NCBI RefSeq assembly: GCF_900167565.1
Contig: NZ_FUZV01000002.1
Coordinates: 186,001-250,000 of the forward strand
Reading direction: 5' to 3'
Length of the DNA stretch: 64,000 bases
Source: Pseudoxanthomonas indica
GTDB taxonomy: Bacteria; Pseudomonadota; Gammaproteobacteria; Xanthomonadales; Xanthomonadaceae
A model generated the notes under the pieces. The model searched no databases. It saw only the letters and a program-made list of their open reading frames with translations, and was not told where the DNA came from. Positions 1 to 9,121 of the stretch are shown piece by piece (position 1 is the stretch's first letter; the number at the start of each line of letters is the position of its first letter). A program made the translations under genes and the position numbers.

Positions 1-1
1 T

Positions 2-388
2 CTGTTCCTGCCGGCGCTGGCCTTTGTGGTCTGGGGCGAACAGGGCCATGGCGGTGGCTTCATCCAGGGCTGGGGCTGGCAGATCGATCTGCTGCTGATC
101 CTGGGCGGCGTGGTCTCGGCCATTCCGCTGATTGGCTTTTCCTACGGCGTGCGGCGGATTCCACTGACCATCGTCGGGCTGCTGCAGTACATCGCGCCGA
201 GCATCCAGTTCCTGATCGGCGTGTTCGTGTTCAAGGAAGCCTTTGGAACGGCGCAGGCCATCGGCTTCGCCACCATCTGGACGGGCCTGATTATCTTTGC
301 CGGCGACAACCTGTGGCGCTCGCGCAAGCGCAGCGTCGTGACCGGCGTGGCCGCGGTGGCCGAGCCGGTGGTCGCCACCCGGCGCTGA
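2..388 (+). CDS. rarD: RarD-like EamA-family permease, C-terminal part
   Basis: The reading frame is open from the window edge, so only the last ~128 residues are present. They hold at least three hydrophobic helices and the stretch LLQYIAPSIQFLIGVFVF, which resembles the conserved C-terminal region of RarD (inner-membrane drug/metabolite transporter superfamily, historically linked to chloramphenicol sensitivity). The protein ends in a short Arg/Val-rich cytoplasmic tail. The transported substrate is not known for the family. The next gene is convergent, 27 bases away. Confidence 0.8.
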   Translation: MFLPALAFVVWGEQGHGGGFIQGWGWQIDLLLILGGVVSAIPLIGFSYGVRRIPLTIVGLLQYIAPSIQFLIGVFVFKEAFGTAQAIGFATIWTGLIIFAGDNLWRSRKRSVVTGVAAVAEPVVATRR

Positions 389-415
389 TCGTCGATTACC
401 CGAACGGGTCGCGAA

Positions 416-994
416 TCAACCCGGGCAGGGCGCGCCCGCGTCCATCCAGGTCTTGAACGCCGCCACGAACTGCGCGTGCGGCACCGGCACCGGCACGCGA
501 TTACCGCCGGGGTCCCAACCCCACAGCACCAGCTTGTCCTCGGACACATGCTTGAACATCGCGGCCATGTCGCGATCGCCATTGCGCTTGCGGTCCTGGA
601 TCATCGAACACAGTTCGGCGGCAGGCACGCCAATCCACGCCATCTTTTGATCCGGCGGCGGCAGCGCCCAATGCGGCGCACCCGGTGGCGCGTGCGCGCT
701 GTAGCCAGCGGGCGGGTTGGCTTCGCCATGGCAACTGGCGCAGGGCAGGCCGACGGCGCCTTTGCCTTCGGGGCCACGTACCACGTTCATCATGTGCGGG
801 GTCTGGCTGTCGAACTGCAGCGGCTGATCGCCCGGGATATGGCAGTTGCTGCAGCGTGGATGCTGGAACACCTGCTCCACCGTGGCGAAGGCTTTCAAGG
901 CCTGCGCCTTTTGCTCCTCACTGACGCGCGGCTTGCACGCGGCCAGCAGCAACGCGGCCAGGGAAAGCAGGAGCAGCATTCGGAAAGATCGCAT
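416..994 (-). CDS. Di-heme c-type cytochrome lipoprotein of the molybdenum hydroxylase cluster
   Basis: 192 residues. The N-terminus is a lipoprotein signal ending in LLLAAC, so the mature protein should be anchored to a membrane on the periplasmic side. Two heme c motifs are visible, CSNCH (about residue 48) and CASCH (about residue 81). The gene follows the molybdopterin subunit gene by 13 bases on the same strand. This suggests it accepts electrons from that oxidoreductase and passes them to the respiratory chain. The role is inferred from context. The heme sites are seen directly. Confidence 0.8.
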   Translation of the reverse strand: MRSFRMLLLLSLAALLLAACKPRVSEEQKAQALKAFATVEQVFQHPRCSNCHIPGDQPLQFDSQTPHMMNVVRGPEGKGAVGLPCASCHGEANPPAGYSAHAPPGAPHWALPPPDQKMAWIGVPAAELCSMIQDRKRNGDRDMAAMFKHVSEDKLVLWGWDPGGNRVPVPVPHAQFVAAFKTWMDAGAPCPG

Positions 995-1007
995 CGTCGT
1001 CGTCTCC

Positions 1008-3224
1008 TTACGCAGGCGTGGCGGCGACAGGCGCCAGGGTCAGCGGCAGATCACGCAGGCGTTGTCCGGTCAACGCGAACACCGCATTGGCCACGGCCGG
1101 GGCAATCGGCGGCGTACCCGGTTCGCCGACACCGCCCATCTTTTCCGTACTCGGCACGATGTAAGCCTCCACCACCGGCATCTCGTTCAAGCGCAGCACC
1201 CGGTAGTCGTGATAGTTCGATTCCTGCACCTGCCCCTGCTTGAAACTCAGGCGGCTGTACAGCGTGGCGCCCAGGCCGAAGGCGATGCCGCTCTCCATCT
1301 GCGCCTTGATGTTGTCCGGGTTCACCGCCAGCCCGCAGTCGATGGCGCAGACCACGCGATGCACACGAATCTGCCCGTTCTCCACCGACACTTCCGCTGC
1401 CTGCGCGACGAAGCTGCCGAACGACTCGTGCACGGCAATGCCATGGCCGCGACCTTTCGCCGCCGGCGTGCCCCAGCCGAACTTCTCCGCCGCCAGGTTC
1501 AACGCGGCTAAATGGCGCGGGTGAGCCTTGAGCAGGCGGCGTCGATAGGCGACCGGATCCTGGCCGGCGGCATGCGCCAGCTCGTCGATCAGGCTCTCCA
1601 TCACGAAGCCGTTGTAGCTATGGCCGACCGACCGCCACCACAGCACCGGAATGCCGGTCTGCGGCGAATGCAGTTCGACCCGATGCGCGGCCGTGCCCAG
1701 CACGTACGGCGAGTCGGCCACGCCTTCCACCGAGGTGGCGTCAATCCCGTTCTTCACCGTGAATGGTTCAAACGGCGTGCCCGCGGTGATCGATTGGCCT
1801 ACCAGGCGTTGCTGCCACGCCACCGGCAGGCCGTCCGCATCCAGGCCGACCTTGGCCCACTGCACGTAAGCGGGGCGGTAGTAGCCGCCGCGCACATCGT
1901 CTTCGCGCGACCACACGGTCTTGACCGGCGCATTCGCGGCCTTGGCCACATGCACGGCCTCGGTCACGAAGTCGGCCACCGGCGTGGCGCGCCGGCCGAA
2001 GCCGCCACCCAGGAAGGTGGTGTGGATGGTGATCTGCTCCGGCTTCAAGCCGGTGATGCCGGCAGCGACCTGTTGATCCACCGTCTGGAACTGCGTGCCG
2101 GTCCAGATCTCGCAGGCGTCGGCGCTGATCTTGACCGTGCAGTTGAGCGGTTCCATCGGCGCGTGCGCCAGGTACGGCACGCTGTATTGCGCCTCGATGG
2201 TCTTGCTGGCCTGGGCCATCGCGGCCTCCGCATTGCCGGCCTGCACGGCCAGCGTGCCCGGCGAACGCGCCATCGTGGCGAAATCGCTGCGCAGCTTTTC
2301 GGTATCCAGGCCGGCATGCGGGCCGGCGTCCCATTCCACCACCAGCGCCGCACGTCCCTGCAGCGCCGCCCAGTAGTGATCGGCAATCACCGCCACGCCA
2401 CTGGGTACCTGCACCACGTTGCGCACGCCCGCTACCGCCTTGGCGGCGGTGGCGTCGAAGGACACCAGCTTGCCGCCGAACACCGGCGCGCGCGCCACCA
2501 CCGCGGTGAGCAGTCCTTCAAACTGCACGTCCATGCCGAACTTCGCACGGCCGGTGATCTTGTCGGCGCTGTCCAGGCGCTTGGCGCCCTTGCCGATCAG
2601 TTTCCAGTCCTTGGGATCCTTGAGCACCAGGGTCTTGGGATCCGGCGCCTTCAACAGCGCGGCAGCGTCGGCGAGATCGCCATAGCGCAGCTTCTCGCTG
2701 CCGTTGATCACGGTGCCGTTGTCCGTGCGCAGGTTAGCCACCGGCACCTGCCAACGTTGCGCCGCTGCCTGCAACAACAGGGCGCGCGCCATCGCACCCG
2801 CGGCGCGGTAACGATCAAACTCCGACCAGGTGGTGCTGGAACCGCCGGTCATCTGCATGCCGAACGCCGGATGGGCATAGGCCGGGCCGGCCGGCGCATG
2901 CTCGACGCTGATGCGGCTCCAGTCGGCGTCCAGTTCCTCGGCAATCAAAAGTGGCAGCGTGGTCCAGATGCCCTGGCCCATTTCCGAATGTGCGAGCAGC
3001 ACGGTCAGGCGGTCATCATTGCCGATGCGCAGGAAGGCGTTCGGGGCAAAGCCACGGGCCGGGTCGCTGGCGGGCAGCGGCAGCGGTGGATTCTGTGCGC
3101 GCGCCAGCCGATGCGCAGCCGGCACCACGAAGCCGATCACTAGCCCGCCACCGAGCACCGCGCCGGTCTTGAGAAATTCGCGACGCGTCGAGGCGTCGCT
3201 TCGTTTGGACGGGAAGGTAGCCAC
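1008..3224 (-). CDS. Xanthine dehydrogenase-family molybdopterin subunit (IorB-like, Tat-exported)
   Basis: 738 residues, the single-chain molybdopterin-binding subunit typical of IorB-like aldehyde or isoquinoline oxidoreductases. The N-terminus has a twin-arginine signal (STRREFLKTGAVLGGG, residues 12-27), so it is probably folded with its cofactor in the cytoplasm and exported. Family motifs are visible: GGGFGRR in the middle and GGVGEPGTPP near the C-terminus, which contains the catalytic Glu of the molybdenum site. The 2Fe-2S subunit lies directly upstream and a cytochrome c gene directly downstream, giving a complete periplasmic hydroxylase. The substrate cannot be read from the sequence. 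Confidence 0.9.
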   Translation of the reverse strand: MATFPSKRSDASTRREFLKTGAVLGGGLVIGFVVPAAHRLARAQNPPLPLPASDPARGFAPNAFLRIGNDDRLTVLLAHSEMGQGIWTTLPLLIAEELDADWSRISVEHAPAGPAYAHPAFGMQMTGGSSTTWSEFDRYRAAGAMARALLLQAAAQRWQVPVANLRTDNGTVINGSEKLRYGDLADAAALLKAPDPKTLVLKDPKDWKLIGKGAKRLDSADKITGRAKFGMDVQFEGLLTAVVARAPVFGGKLVSFDATAAKAVAGVRNVVQVPSGVAVIADHYWAALQGRAALVVEWDAGPHAGLDTEKLRSDFATMARSPGTLAVQAGNAEAAMAQASKTIEAQYSVPYLAHAPMEPLNCTVKISADACEIWTGTQFQTVDQQVAAGITGLKPEQITIHTTFLGGGFGRRATPVADFVTEAVHVAKAANAPVKTVWSREDDVRGGYYRPAYVQWAKVGLDADGLPVAWQQRLVGQSITAGTPFEPFTVKNGIDATSVEGVADSPYVLGTAAHRVELHSPQTGIPVLWWRSVGHSYNGFVMESLIDELAHAAGQDPVAYRRRLLKAHPRHLAALNLAAEKFGWGTPAAKGRGHGIAVHESFGSFVAQAAEVSVENGQIRVHRVVCAIDCGLAVNPDNIKAQMESGIAFGLGATLYSRLSFKQGQVQESNYHDYRVLRLNEMPVVEAYIVPSTEKMGGVGEPGTPPIAPAVANAVFALTGQRLRDLPLTLAPVAATPA

Positions 3225-3278
3225 ACAACCTCCGACAGCGATGCGGGCCGCGCGCGACCCGATGAGGAAGAATCCGAC

Positions 3279-3734
3279 TCAGCCTTTGCTCAATGCAGCG
3301 GCGCGATGCACCGCCGCGCGGATGCGCGGGTAGGTGCCGCAGCGGCAAATGTTGCCGGCCAGCGCCTGGTCGATGTCCTGGTCGCTGGGCGTGGGCAACT
3401 TGGCCAGCAGGGCCGCGGCCGACATGATCTGGCCGGACTGGCAGTAGCCGCACTGGACCACGTCCAGTTCCGCCCACGCCTGCTGGACCGGATGCTGGCC
3501 GTCGCTGGACAGGCCTTCGATGGTGGTGATCTTCTTGCCGGCTACCGCCGATACCGGGGTGACGCAGGAGCGCAGCGGTGCGCCATCCACGTGCACGGTG
3601 CAGGCGCCGCATTGGGCGATGCCGCAGCCGAATTTGGTCCCGGTCAATCCCATCAGATCCCGCAGCGCCCACAACAGGGGCATGTCGGGAGTGGCCGTCA
3701 CTTCGTGCTCGGCCCCGTTGACGTACAACTTCAT
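3279..3734 (-). CDS. (2Fe-2S)-binding subunit of molybdenum hydroxylase (IorA-like)
   Basis: 151 residues from the ATG at 3734; a longer frame exists upstream, but the protein homology begins at [12 protein letters not shown]. There are two cluster-binding cysteine sets: the plant-ferredoxin-like [12 protein letters not shown] (about residue 40) and the C-terminal QCGYCQSGQ...[11 protein letters not shown], as in all small subunits of the xanthine oxidase family. It relays electrons from the Moco subunit encoded 54 bases downstream. There is no signal peptide, so it presumably travels through Tat as a hitchhiker with the large subunit. It is divergent from xdhC with an 83-base shared upstream region. 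Confidence 0.92.
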   Translation of the reverse strand: MKLYVNGAEHEVTATPDMPLLWALRDLMGLTGTKFGCGIAQCGACTVHVDGAPLRSCVTPVSAVAGKKITTIEGLSSDGQHPVQQAWAELDVVQCGYCQSGQIMSAAALLAKLPTPSDQDIDQALAGNICRCGTYPRIRAAVHRAAALSKG

Positions 3735-3817
3735 GGTCGATCCCTGGCGGCAGCTGGGGTGTTGGCACGATATCCCCCCCAATGCGACATTGCCAGCGCC
3801 CCCGACCCGGAGTTTCC

Positions 3818-4777
3818 ATGACCGTGCCGCGTACCGTGTTGTCCGCCGTGGCCCAGGCCCTGCACGAGCCATCCGACACCGCCGCCCTGGCGGTGGTGGT
3901 GGATACCGAAGGCTCGACCTATGCGCATGCCGGCGCGATGGCCTTGTTCGGCGCCACGCAGGGGCAGGTGGGTTGGCTCAGTGGCGGTTGCCTGGAGCCG
4001 GACATCGAACGCCGCGCGTTGCAGGCCGCACGTGATGGCGTGCTGGATTGGATGGACATCGACACCCGCGATGACGAAGACCTGCTGGCCGGGTCGGCGG
4101 TGGGTTGCCGTGGCCGCCTGCACCTGGCGCTGTGGCCGTTGGCGCGCATGCCCGGCATGCTTGAACTGATCCACGCCTGGCAGCAGCAGCGCCGCGGCCT
4201 GCAACTGGTGTTTGCCGCGGACGGCAGCATCAGTGCGAACGTCGCTGACCAGCAGGCGAGCTGGAAGCTGCCCGTCACGGGCGAACCCACATCACGCGAG
4301 GGCTACCGCATCAGCATCGCCCCGCCGCCGCGCGTGCTGGTGTTCGGTGGTGGCCCGGAATCGCCCGTGCTGCTGCCGTTGTTGCGTCAGCTCGGCTGGC
4401 AGGTCGTGCTGATCGAACGCCGTCCGCGTTGGCGCGCGCAGGGCCAATTCGCCGACGAGGCCTGGGAGCTTTCGCCGGAAGAAGCGGCTACCCGGCTTGC
4501 GACTGACGATGTGGTGGTGGTGATGCACCACCACTTCGAGCTCGATCGCGAAGCGCTGGCCGCCCTGTCCGCGCATGCGCCTGGCTACCTGGGCCTGCTC
4601 GGCCCGAGTCGACGCCGCGATGACCTGTTCCGGGTATTGCCAGCGCATGCGCGTGAGGCATTGCGCGCTTGCCTTCGCTCACCCGTGGGCTTGCCGCTGG
4701 GCGGGCAGGGCGCGGAGGCAATCGCGCTGAGTATTGCCGCGCAACTGCAGGCACACCGGCACGGGGTGATGGCGTGA
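3818..4777 (+). CDS. XdhC/CoxI-family molybdenum hydroxylase maturation protein
   Basis: 319 residues from the ATG at 3818. The N-terminal XdhC_CoxI part carries [13 protein letters not shown] and a GGCLEPD motif. The C-terminal Rossmann part has [15 protein letters not shown]. XdhC proteins bind molybdenum cofactor, help its sulfuration and insert it into hydroxylases. The gene is divergent from the three structural genes and overlaps the next maturation gene by one base (TGATG), so both should serve the neighbouring enzyme. Confidence 0.9.
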   Translation: MTVPRTVLSAVAQALHEPSDTAALAVVVDTEGSTYAHAGAMALFGATQGQVGWLSGGCLEPDIERRALQAARDGVLDWMDIDTRDDEDLLAGSAVGCRGRLHLALWPLARMPGMLELIHAWQQQRRGLQLVFAADGSISANVADQQASWKLPVTGEPTSREGYRISIAPPPRVLVFGGGPESPVLLPLLRQLGWQVVLIERRPRWRAQGQFADEAWELSPEEAATRLATDDVVVVMHHHFELDREALAALSAHAPGYLGLLGPSRRRDDLFRVLPAHAREALRACLRSPVGLPLGGQGAEAIALSIAAQLQAHRHGVMA

Positions 4778-5367
4778 TGCTGCCGGGTGGACACAACGTG
4801 GTGATCCTGGCCGCGGGCGGCAGCGCCCGCCTGGGCCAGGCCAAGCAACTCTTGCGGCGTGACGGCGAAACGTTGGTGGCGCGCATGGTGCGGCTGGCCG
4901 AAGCCACCCGGCCGACGCGCCTGATGATGGTGGTCGGCGCGCAGGCCGACGCAGTGATCGCTGCGGTCCACGAGCCGCACCTGGAAGTGCTGATCAATCC
5001 GCAGTGGCAGGAGGGCCTGGCCAGCAGCCTGCGCTATGCCGCGTGCGCGTTGGCGCGGGAATCGGCGCCGACCATGATCCTCGGCTGCGATCAGGTGGCG
5101 CTGGAGCTGCCGCATCTGCTACGGCTGCTCGACGGCTACGCCGCCTACGGTTGCGCCGTGACCCGGCTTGGCGATGCGCGGGGTCTGCCGGTCATGGTGC
5201 CGGCAGACGTGTTGTCGCGCGCACTGCAACTGCATGGAGATGTTGGCTTGCGCACCGTGCTGCGGCAACGAACGGACGTGTTCGAACTGGATGTGCCCGA
5301 GTTGGCGCTGGACGTGGACACTGCCGAAGATCTCGTGCGTGCGCGCGCGCGACGCTGGCTGGACTAG
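4777..5367 (+). CDS. MobA-like NTP transferase (MocA/CoxI-associated molybdenum cofactor nucleotidyltransferase)
   Basis: 196 residues from the ATG at 4777, which shares its first base with the xdhC stop codon. The N-terminal nucleotide-binding signature is ILAAGGSARLGQAKQLL, followed further on by a GCDQV motif, as in MocA/MobA transferases that attach CMP or GMP to molybdopterin. Xanthine-oxidase-family enzymes often use the CMP form, so a MocA-like role is the best guess. The specificity for CTP over GTP is not readable by eye. Confidence 0.85.
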   Translation: MLPGGHNVVILAAGGSARLGQAKQLLRRDGETLVARMVRLAEATRPTRLMMVVGAQADAVIAAVHEPHLEVLINPQWQEGLASSLRYAACALARESAPTMILGCDQVALELPHLLRLLDGYAAYGCAVTRLGDARGLPVMVPADVLSRALQLHGDVGLRTVLRQRTDVFELDVPELALDVDTAEDLVRARARRWLD

Positions 5368-5435
5368 CGATCGCCGGCCAGCGCCGTTCCGGAGCAGCCG
5401 GCGCGGGTCAGCCAATTCCGCGTCGTCCGCGACGC

Positions 5436-5702
5436 TCAGCCGTTGCCGAAATCCTCCGGCAACGTAGCGCATACCGCGCAGTTCTCCATGCATCGGGCAG
5501 AGCCGAGGGGTCGTAGCCGCGAATGCAGCGGGTCGAGGAAGGTGGGTTCGCACTTGATCACCGCCTCCTCGTCCGTGGTGCATTCGAGCGTGGCATGCGA
5601 TGGGAATGACGTGCAAGCCGCTACCAGCAGGACACCGGTGGCGAAGGCCGATGCGTGTCGGGAACCGCGACGTTGGGGCGATGATGGTGTGTTGGCAGCC
5701 AT
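5436..5702 (-). CDS. Small putative lipoprotein, unknown function
   Basis: 88 residues. A basic N-terminus and a short hydrophobic stretch end in LLVAAC, a possible lipobox. The rest is short and Cys-rich (CTTDEE, CEPTF, CMENCAVC). A GGAG sequence lies 7 bases before the ATG. I recognise no family. The coding call rests on the plausible signal and ribosome site only, so it could be spurious. Confidence 0.4.
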   Translation of the reverse strand: MAANTPSSPQRRGSRHASAFATGVLLVAACTSFPSHATLECTTDEEAVIKCEPTFLDPLHSRLRPLGSARCMENCAVCATLPEDFGNG

Positions 5703-5756
5703 GGTATGTCTCCAAGTCAGTCATGGGCAGCGGCAGCCGCGCGCCGCCACACAGGG

Positions 5757-6977
5757 TCAGGGCAACGGTGTGACGACGCCGGTTTCGTTGTCGTCACCAT
5801 CCAGGGCGGCGCCCACTGCATATTGGCCATTGGACGACACCGCCACCAGGCCGCTTTCGAAGCCGTCATCGAAGAACCCGACCGAACTCGTGCCTACGGC
5901 GGCGCGCCAGAAGGCACCTTCGTTGTCCTGATCGTCGTTGTCGCTGTTGAGGATCACGAAATCGTTGTCGGCAATGTCCACCACCTCGCTGCGTACGCCG
6001 CCAGGCAACGGTGGGATGACGGTGAAAGTGTTGGTGGCCGGGTTCCAGAAGGCGGATTCCTCATTGCCCTGCGCGTCCTGGAACACCAATACCGCGCGGC
6101 CCAGGTTGTTCAGCGCAACCGCATGGCTGCGAGCGCCATTGGACAGCACCGTCGGGGTTGCGCCGGGGCTTGACCAGAACGACACGCGCGGCAGATCCGG
6201 TGCGGGGTAATGACAGGTGCCCAACACCTGCAAGCTGGAATTGATGGCCTTGACCGTGCAGTAGTTGGCGCCGCCGGGCAGCGGCAGCGAGGTGGCCACG
6301 TAAGCGTTGAGCAGGCCGGTGGCCTGTGCCACCTTGGCGGTGAGCGTGGCCGAGGCATTGGGGCAATTCATCGCCACTGCCGGACGTCCGGCCACGGTGG
6401 ATTCGCTGAGGTCCGAGACGTTGCAGTTGTCGCCGCGGGTGGAAGCCAGCAGCGCCGTATCGTCTCCGGCCAGCCAGACCACCGCGCTGGTGTCGCCACT
6501 GGCTGATACGCTGCTGCCGGCCACCGCGCCGGTCTGATTGAACGCGGTGGGGAACGTCCGCACGTCCGCCAGCAGTCCCAGTAGACCCTGCAAGGGCAGC
6601 AGGCGCAGCGGCGCACTGGTGGGTGCTGCGGAGTGCCACACCACCGCGAAGCGCGCATTGCTGCTGGTGCGGCACATGCCGATGATCGATCCGCTGTTGG
6701 CGATGCCGCCGGTGGTGCAGTGCTGCCCCGTGGCCAGTGGCAACAAGGTGGTCTCCACGTTGGCCGAAGTGGTCATCCACGCGGTCATGGCGCCGCCTAC
6801 ACTGGCCGGCGAGCAGGAACCCACCACGGTGCCGCTGTTGTTGACGCCCGCGGTGACGCACTGCGCACCGCTGCCCTGGCCCACTTCGCTCAGGCTGGCC
6901 GCCGCGCAGGGAATGGCGGCAAGCGCCAGCAACGACAACGGCCATGCACTGGCAACCGCTGAAAAGATCGTACGCAT
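5757..6977 (-). CDS. Secreted protein with HAF-like repeats
   Basis: 406 residues from the ATG at 6977 (the open frame continues 20 codons upstream, but the signal peptide starts here). It has a Sec signal ending near CAAAS. The body contains repeated units of roughly 50 residues with an NNSGxVVGxC pattern: NNSGTVVGSC, ANSGSIIGMC, NQTGAVAGSS, NSSLQVLGTC, NNLGRAVL. This resembles HAF-type repeats of extracellular beta-propeller-like proteins. Many repeats carry a Cys, so disulfides are likely. The function is unknown. The upstream and downstream genes give no clue. Confidence 0.7.
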   Translation of the reverse strand: MRTIFSAVASAWPLSLLALAAIPCAAASLSEVGQGSGAQCVTAGVNNSGTVVGSCSPASVGGAMTAWMTTSANVETTLLPLATGQHCTTGGIANSGSIIGMCRTSSNARFAVVWHSAAPTSAPLRLLPLQGLLGLLADVRTFPTAFNQTGAVAGSSVSASGDTSAVVWLAGDDTALLASTRGDNCNVSDLSESTVAGRPAVAMNCPNASATLTAKVAQATGLLNAYVATSLPLPGGANYCTVKAINSSLQVLGTCHYPAPDLPRVSFWSSPGATPTVLSNGARSHAVALNNLGRAVLVFQDAQGNEESAFWNPATNTFTVIPPLPGGVRSEVVDIADNDFVILNSDNDDQDNEGAFWRAAVGTSSVGFFDDGFESGLVAVSSNGQYAVGAALDGDDNETGVVTPLP

Positions 6978-7296
6978 GATGCGCTCCCGTGCAATGAAAG
7001 GGCGCTCTAGGTACGCCCGCACGGCGCGTCTTTCCATGAAAATCCGGAAATAAAAACTACGCAGGATTTACCGCCGGAGATGCGCGCGCCACAAGTTCGC
7101 GGCATGCCGTTGCGTTGGCCTGTCGCAGGCAGCAACTGCGCGTACCTGCAAGCGTCCTGGCACGCACGGCGTTGACGGCAGACTGACGAAAGGATGCGCG
7201 CTATGCGGGCAATGCCGATGCGGCGCTTGCCGCTGCCACGCAATCAGCGCCGCGCGCTTGCGCTGCGATGGCGATACCGATGGTGCGGGCGATGAA
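6978..7296. other. Gene-free stretch between the HAF-like gene and the response regulator
   Basis: This holds the 5' flank of the HAF-like gene and the 3' flank of the response-regulator gene, both on the minus strand. I see no convincing coding sequence, RNA gene or T-tract terminator. The promoter of the HAF-like gene must lie in its left half. Confidence 0.5.
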
Positions 7297-7899
7297 TCAG
7301 AGCAGGCCGCGCTGCCGGGCCAACCGATAGGCCTCGATACGATTGCTCACGCCCAACTTTCCAATCGCTTCGGACAGATAGTTGCGCACTGTCCCTTGCG
7401 ACAAACTCAGCTGTTTGGCGATGTCGGCGGCCGACAATCCTTCGCCGGCCAGGCGCAGGATATGCCGCTCGCGGTCATTCAAGGGATCCGCACTCGACCA
7501 CGCATCCATCGCCAGCTGCGGATCGATCACCTTGCCGCCAGCCTGCACCTTGCGCAGCGCATCGGCCAGTTGCTCGGCCGGTGCGTCCTTGAGCAGATAG
7601 CCGCATACACCCGCTTCCAGCGCACGCCGCAGATAGCCGGCACGCGCGAAGGTGGTGACGATCACCACCCGGATCGGAAGTTCATTACGCTGGATGCGCT
7701 GTGCCAGTTCGATGCCGGTCAGGCCGGGCATCTCGATATCGGTCACCAACAGGTCCGGTTGGCAGCGTTGCAGTTCGCGCCAGGCGCTTTCGCCATCGCC
7801 TACCGCCGAGACCACCTCGATGTCCGCTTCCAGGTTCAACAGGGCCGCCAGCGCGCTGCGCAGCATGGCCTGGTCCTCGGCCAGCAGCACGCGGATCAT
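7297..7899 (-). CDS. LuxR/NarL-family response regulator (DesR-like)
   Basis: 200 residues from the ATG at 7899. The receiver domain (1-120) has the acidic pocket LLAEDQ and the phospho-acceptor Asp in LLVTDIEMPG. The C-terminal LuxR-type HTH contains LSAADIAKQLSLSQGTVRNYLSEAI. Its start overlaps the kinase stop by ATGA, so the pair is translationally coupled. It most likely controls the ABC exporter genes of the same operon in response to the upstream kinase, as in DesK-DesR and similar ABC-linked systems. Confidence 0.9.
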   Translation of the reverse strand: MIRVLLAEDQAMLRSALAALLNLEADIEVVSAVGDGESAWRELQRCQPDLLVTDIEMPGLTGIELAQRIQRNELPIRVVIVTTFARAGYLRRALEAGVCGYLLKDAPAEQLADALRKVQAGGKVIDPQLAMDAWSSADPLNDRERHILRLAGEGLSAADIAKQLSLSQGTVRNYLSEAIGKLGVSNRIEAYRLARQRGLL

Positions 7900-9107
7900 G
7901 CGCGTGCTCCCGCCCCGGAACCCGCACGCAGGGCGCCGTCTTCGGCCGTCGACGCCACCGCCGCTGCCGAAACGCCCGGCCACGGCACCACCGCTTCCAG
8001 ACGCATGCCACGGAACGGTTGCGCATCCACGCGCAGGCTGCCGCCGATCGCCTCCAGCCGCTCACGCATGCCGCTCAAGCCATTGCCCGGCACAATCGCC
8101 CCGCCGCGGCCGTTGTCCTGGATCACCAGTCGCAGCTGGCCATCTTCCTGCTGCAGGCGGATATCGGCGGTGGTCGCACGCGCATGCCGCTGCAGATTGG
8201 TGATGGCTTCGCGCAGGGTCAGCGCCAGCACGGATTCGAGCTCGGGTGACAACGCAGGCAGATCGGGCGGGCAGGTCATGGCAACGCCGTCGGATTCCAG
8301 CAGCAGGCGCGCCGACGCCAGTTCCGCCGCCAACCCGGCCGCGCGGATGCCGGTGACCGCACTGCGCACCTGCGCCAGCGCATCGCGGGCGACCCGGCTG
8401 ACATCGTCTATCTCGCGCCGCGCGGCAGCGGGATCGCGGTCAATCAAGCGCCCGGCCAGATCGGACTTCAGTGCGACCAGTGACAGTGTGTGGCCGAGCA
8501 GGTCATGCAGATCGCGGCCGATGCGCTCGCGCTCGGCTACCGCCGCCAGCCGGCGCACTTCCTCATGGCTGAGCATCAACGCGGCATCGGCGCGGGCCTT
8601 GCGGGCGAAACTGATGTTCATCAGTCCCACCGCCAGGCTGACCATGACCGTGCTGAGCAGGTAGATCACCGGCCAGCCAATCAGCTGCCACTCGATTGAA
8701 AAGATCGCCAGCAAACCCAGCATCCAGGCAATCACCCGCTTGGGCGGGCCGCAGAACGCCAGGAACGCGCAGGAATAGATCAGATAGCTCTGCCCACCCG
8801 GATTGAACGGCACCAGCAGATAGCCCAGCAGCGCGATGCCCAGCGCGTTGGCCAGCAACCAGCGCCGGTCGCAGTAGTAGGCGGCGTAGAACATGCCCAG
8901 GAACAGCGCATAGCTGGCCAGCGTCGGCCATAGCCAGTGCGGGAAGAACTGCGGCTCGTACAACGGCGTGATGAAAATCCACACCGACCACACCAGCATC
9001 AACAACGGGAAGTAGCGATTGGCGATTCCACGCCGATGCACGCTGCGGCGTTCGTGCACGCGCGAGAGCGAGTTTTCGGCGGAAGGGGGGAACAGCCAGA
9101 ACACCAT
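7896..9107 (-). CDS. Sensor histidine kinase, HisKA_3 type (DesK-like)
   Basis: 403 residues from the ATG at 9107, chosen because GGAGA stands at Shine-Dalgarno distance. An alternative ATG at 9125 overlaps the permease stop by ATGA and adds six residues. The N-terminal half holds about five or six membrane helices and little periplasmic sequence, which suggests sensing within the membrane. The phospho-acceptor motif is ERERIGRDLHDLLGHTLS. The HATPase domain follows with QDNGRGGAIVPGNGLSGM. Its partner is the response regulator encoded downstream. Confidence 0.9.
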   Translation of the reverse strand: MVFWLFPPSAENSLSRVHERRSVHRRGIANRYFPLLMLVWSVWIFITPLYEPQFFPHWLWPTLASYALFLGMFYAAYYCDRRWLLANALGIALLGYLLVPFNPGGQSYLIYSCAFLAFCGPPKRVIAWMLGLLAIFSIEWQLIGWPVIYLLSTVMVSLAVGLMNISFARKARADAALMLSHEEVRRLAAVAERERIGRDLHDLLGHTLSLVALKSDLAGRLIDRDPAAARREIDDVSRVARDALAQVRSAVTGIRAAGLAAELASARLLLESDGVAMTCPPDLPALSPELESVLALTLREAITNLQRHARATTADIRLQQEDGQLRLVIQDNGRGGAIVPGNGLSGMRERLEAIGGSLRVDAQPFRGMRLEAVVPWPGVSAAAVASTAEDGALRAGSGAGARA

Positions 9108-9121
9108 GCTTCTCCGTTCAA

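Noticed and set aside
1512..3143. Long open frame on the plus strand opposite the molybdopterin subunit gene
   Set aside because: It is Arg/His/Gly-rich, has no ribosome site and mirrors the codon structure of the minus-strand gene; a GC-rich antisense shadow.
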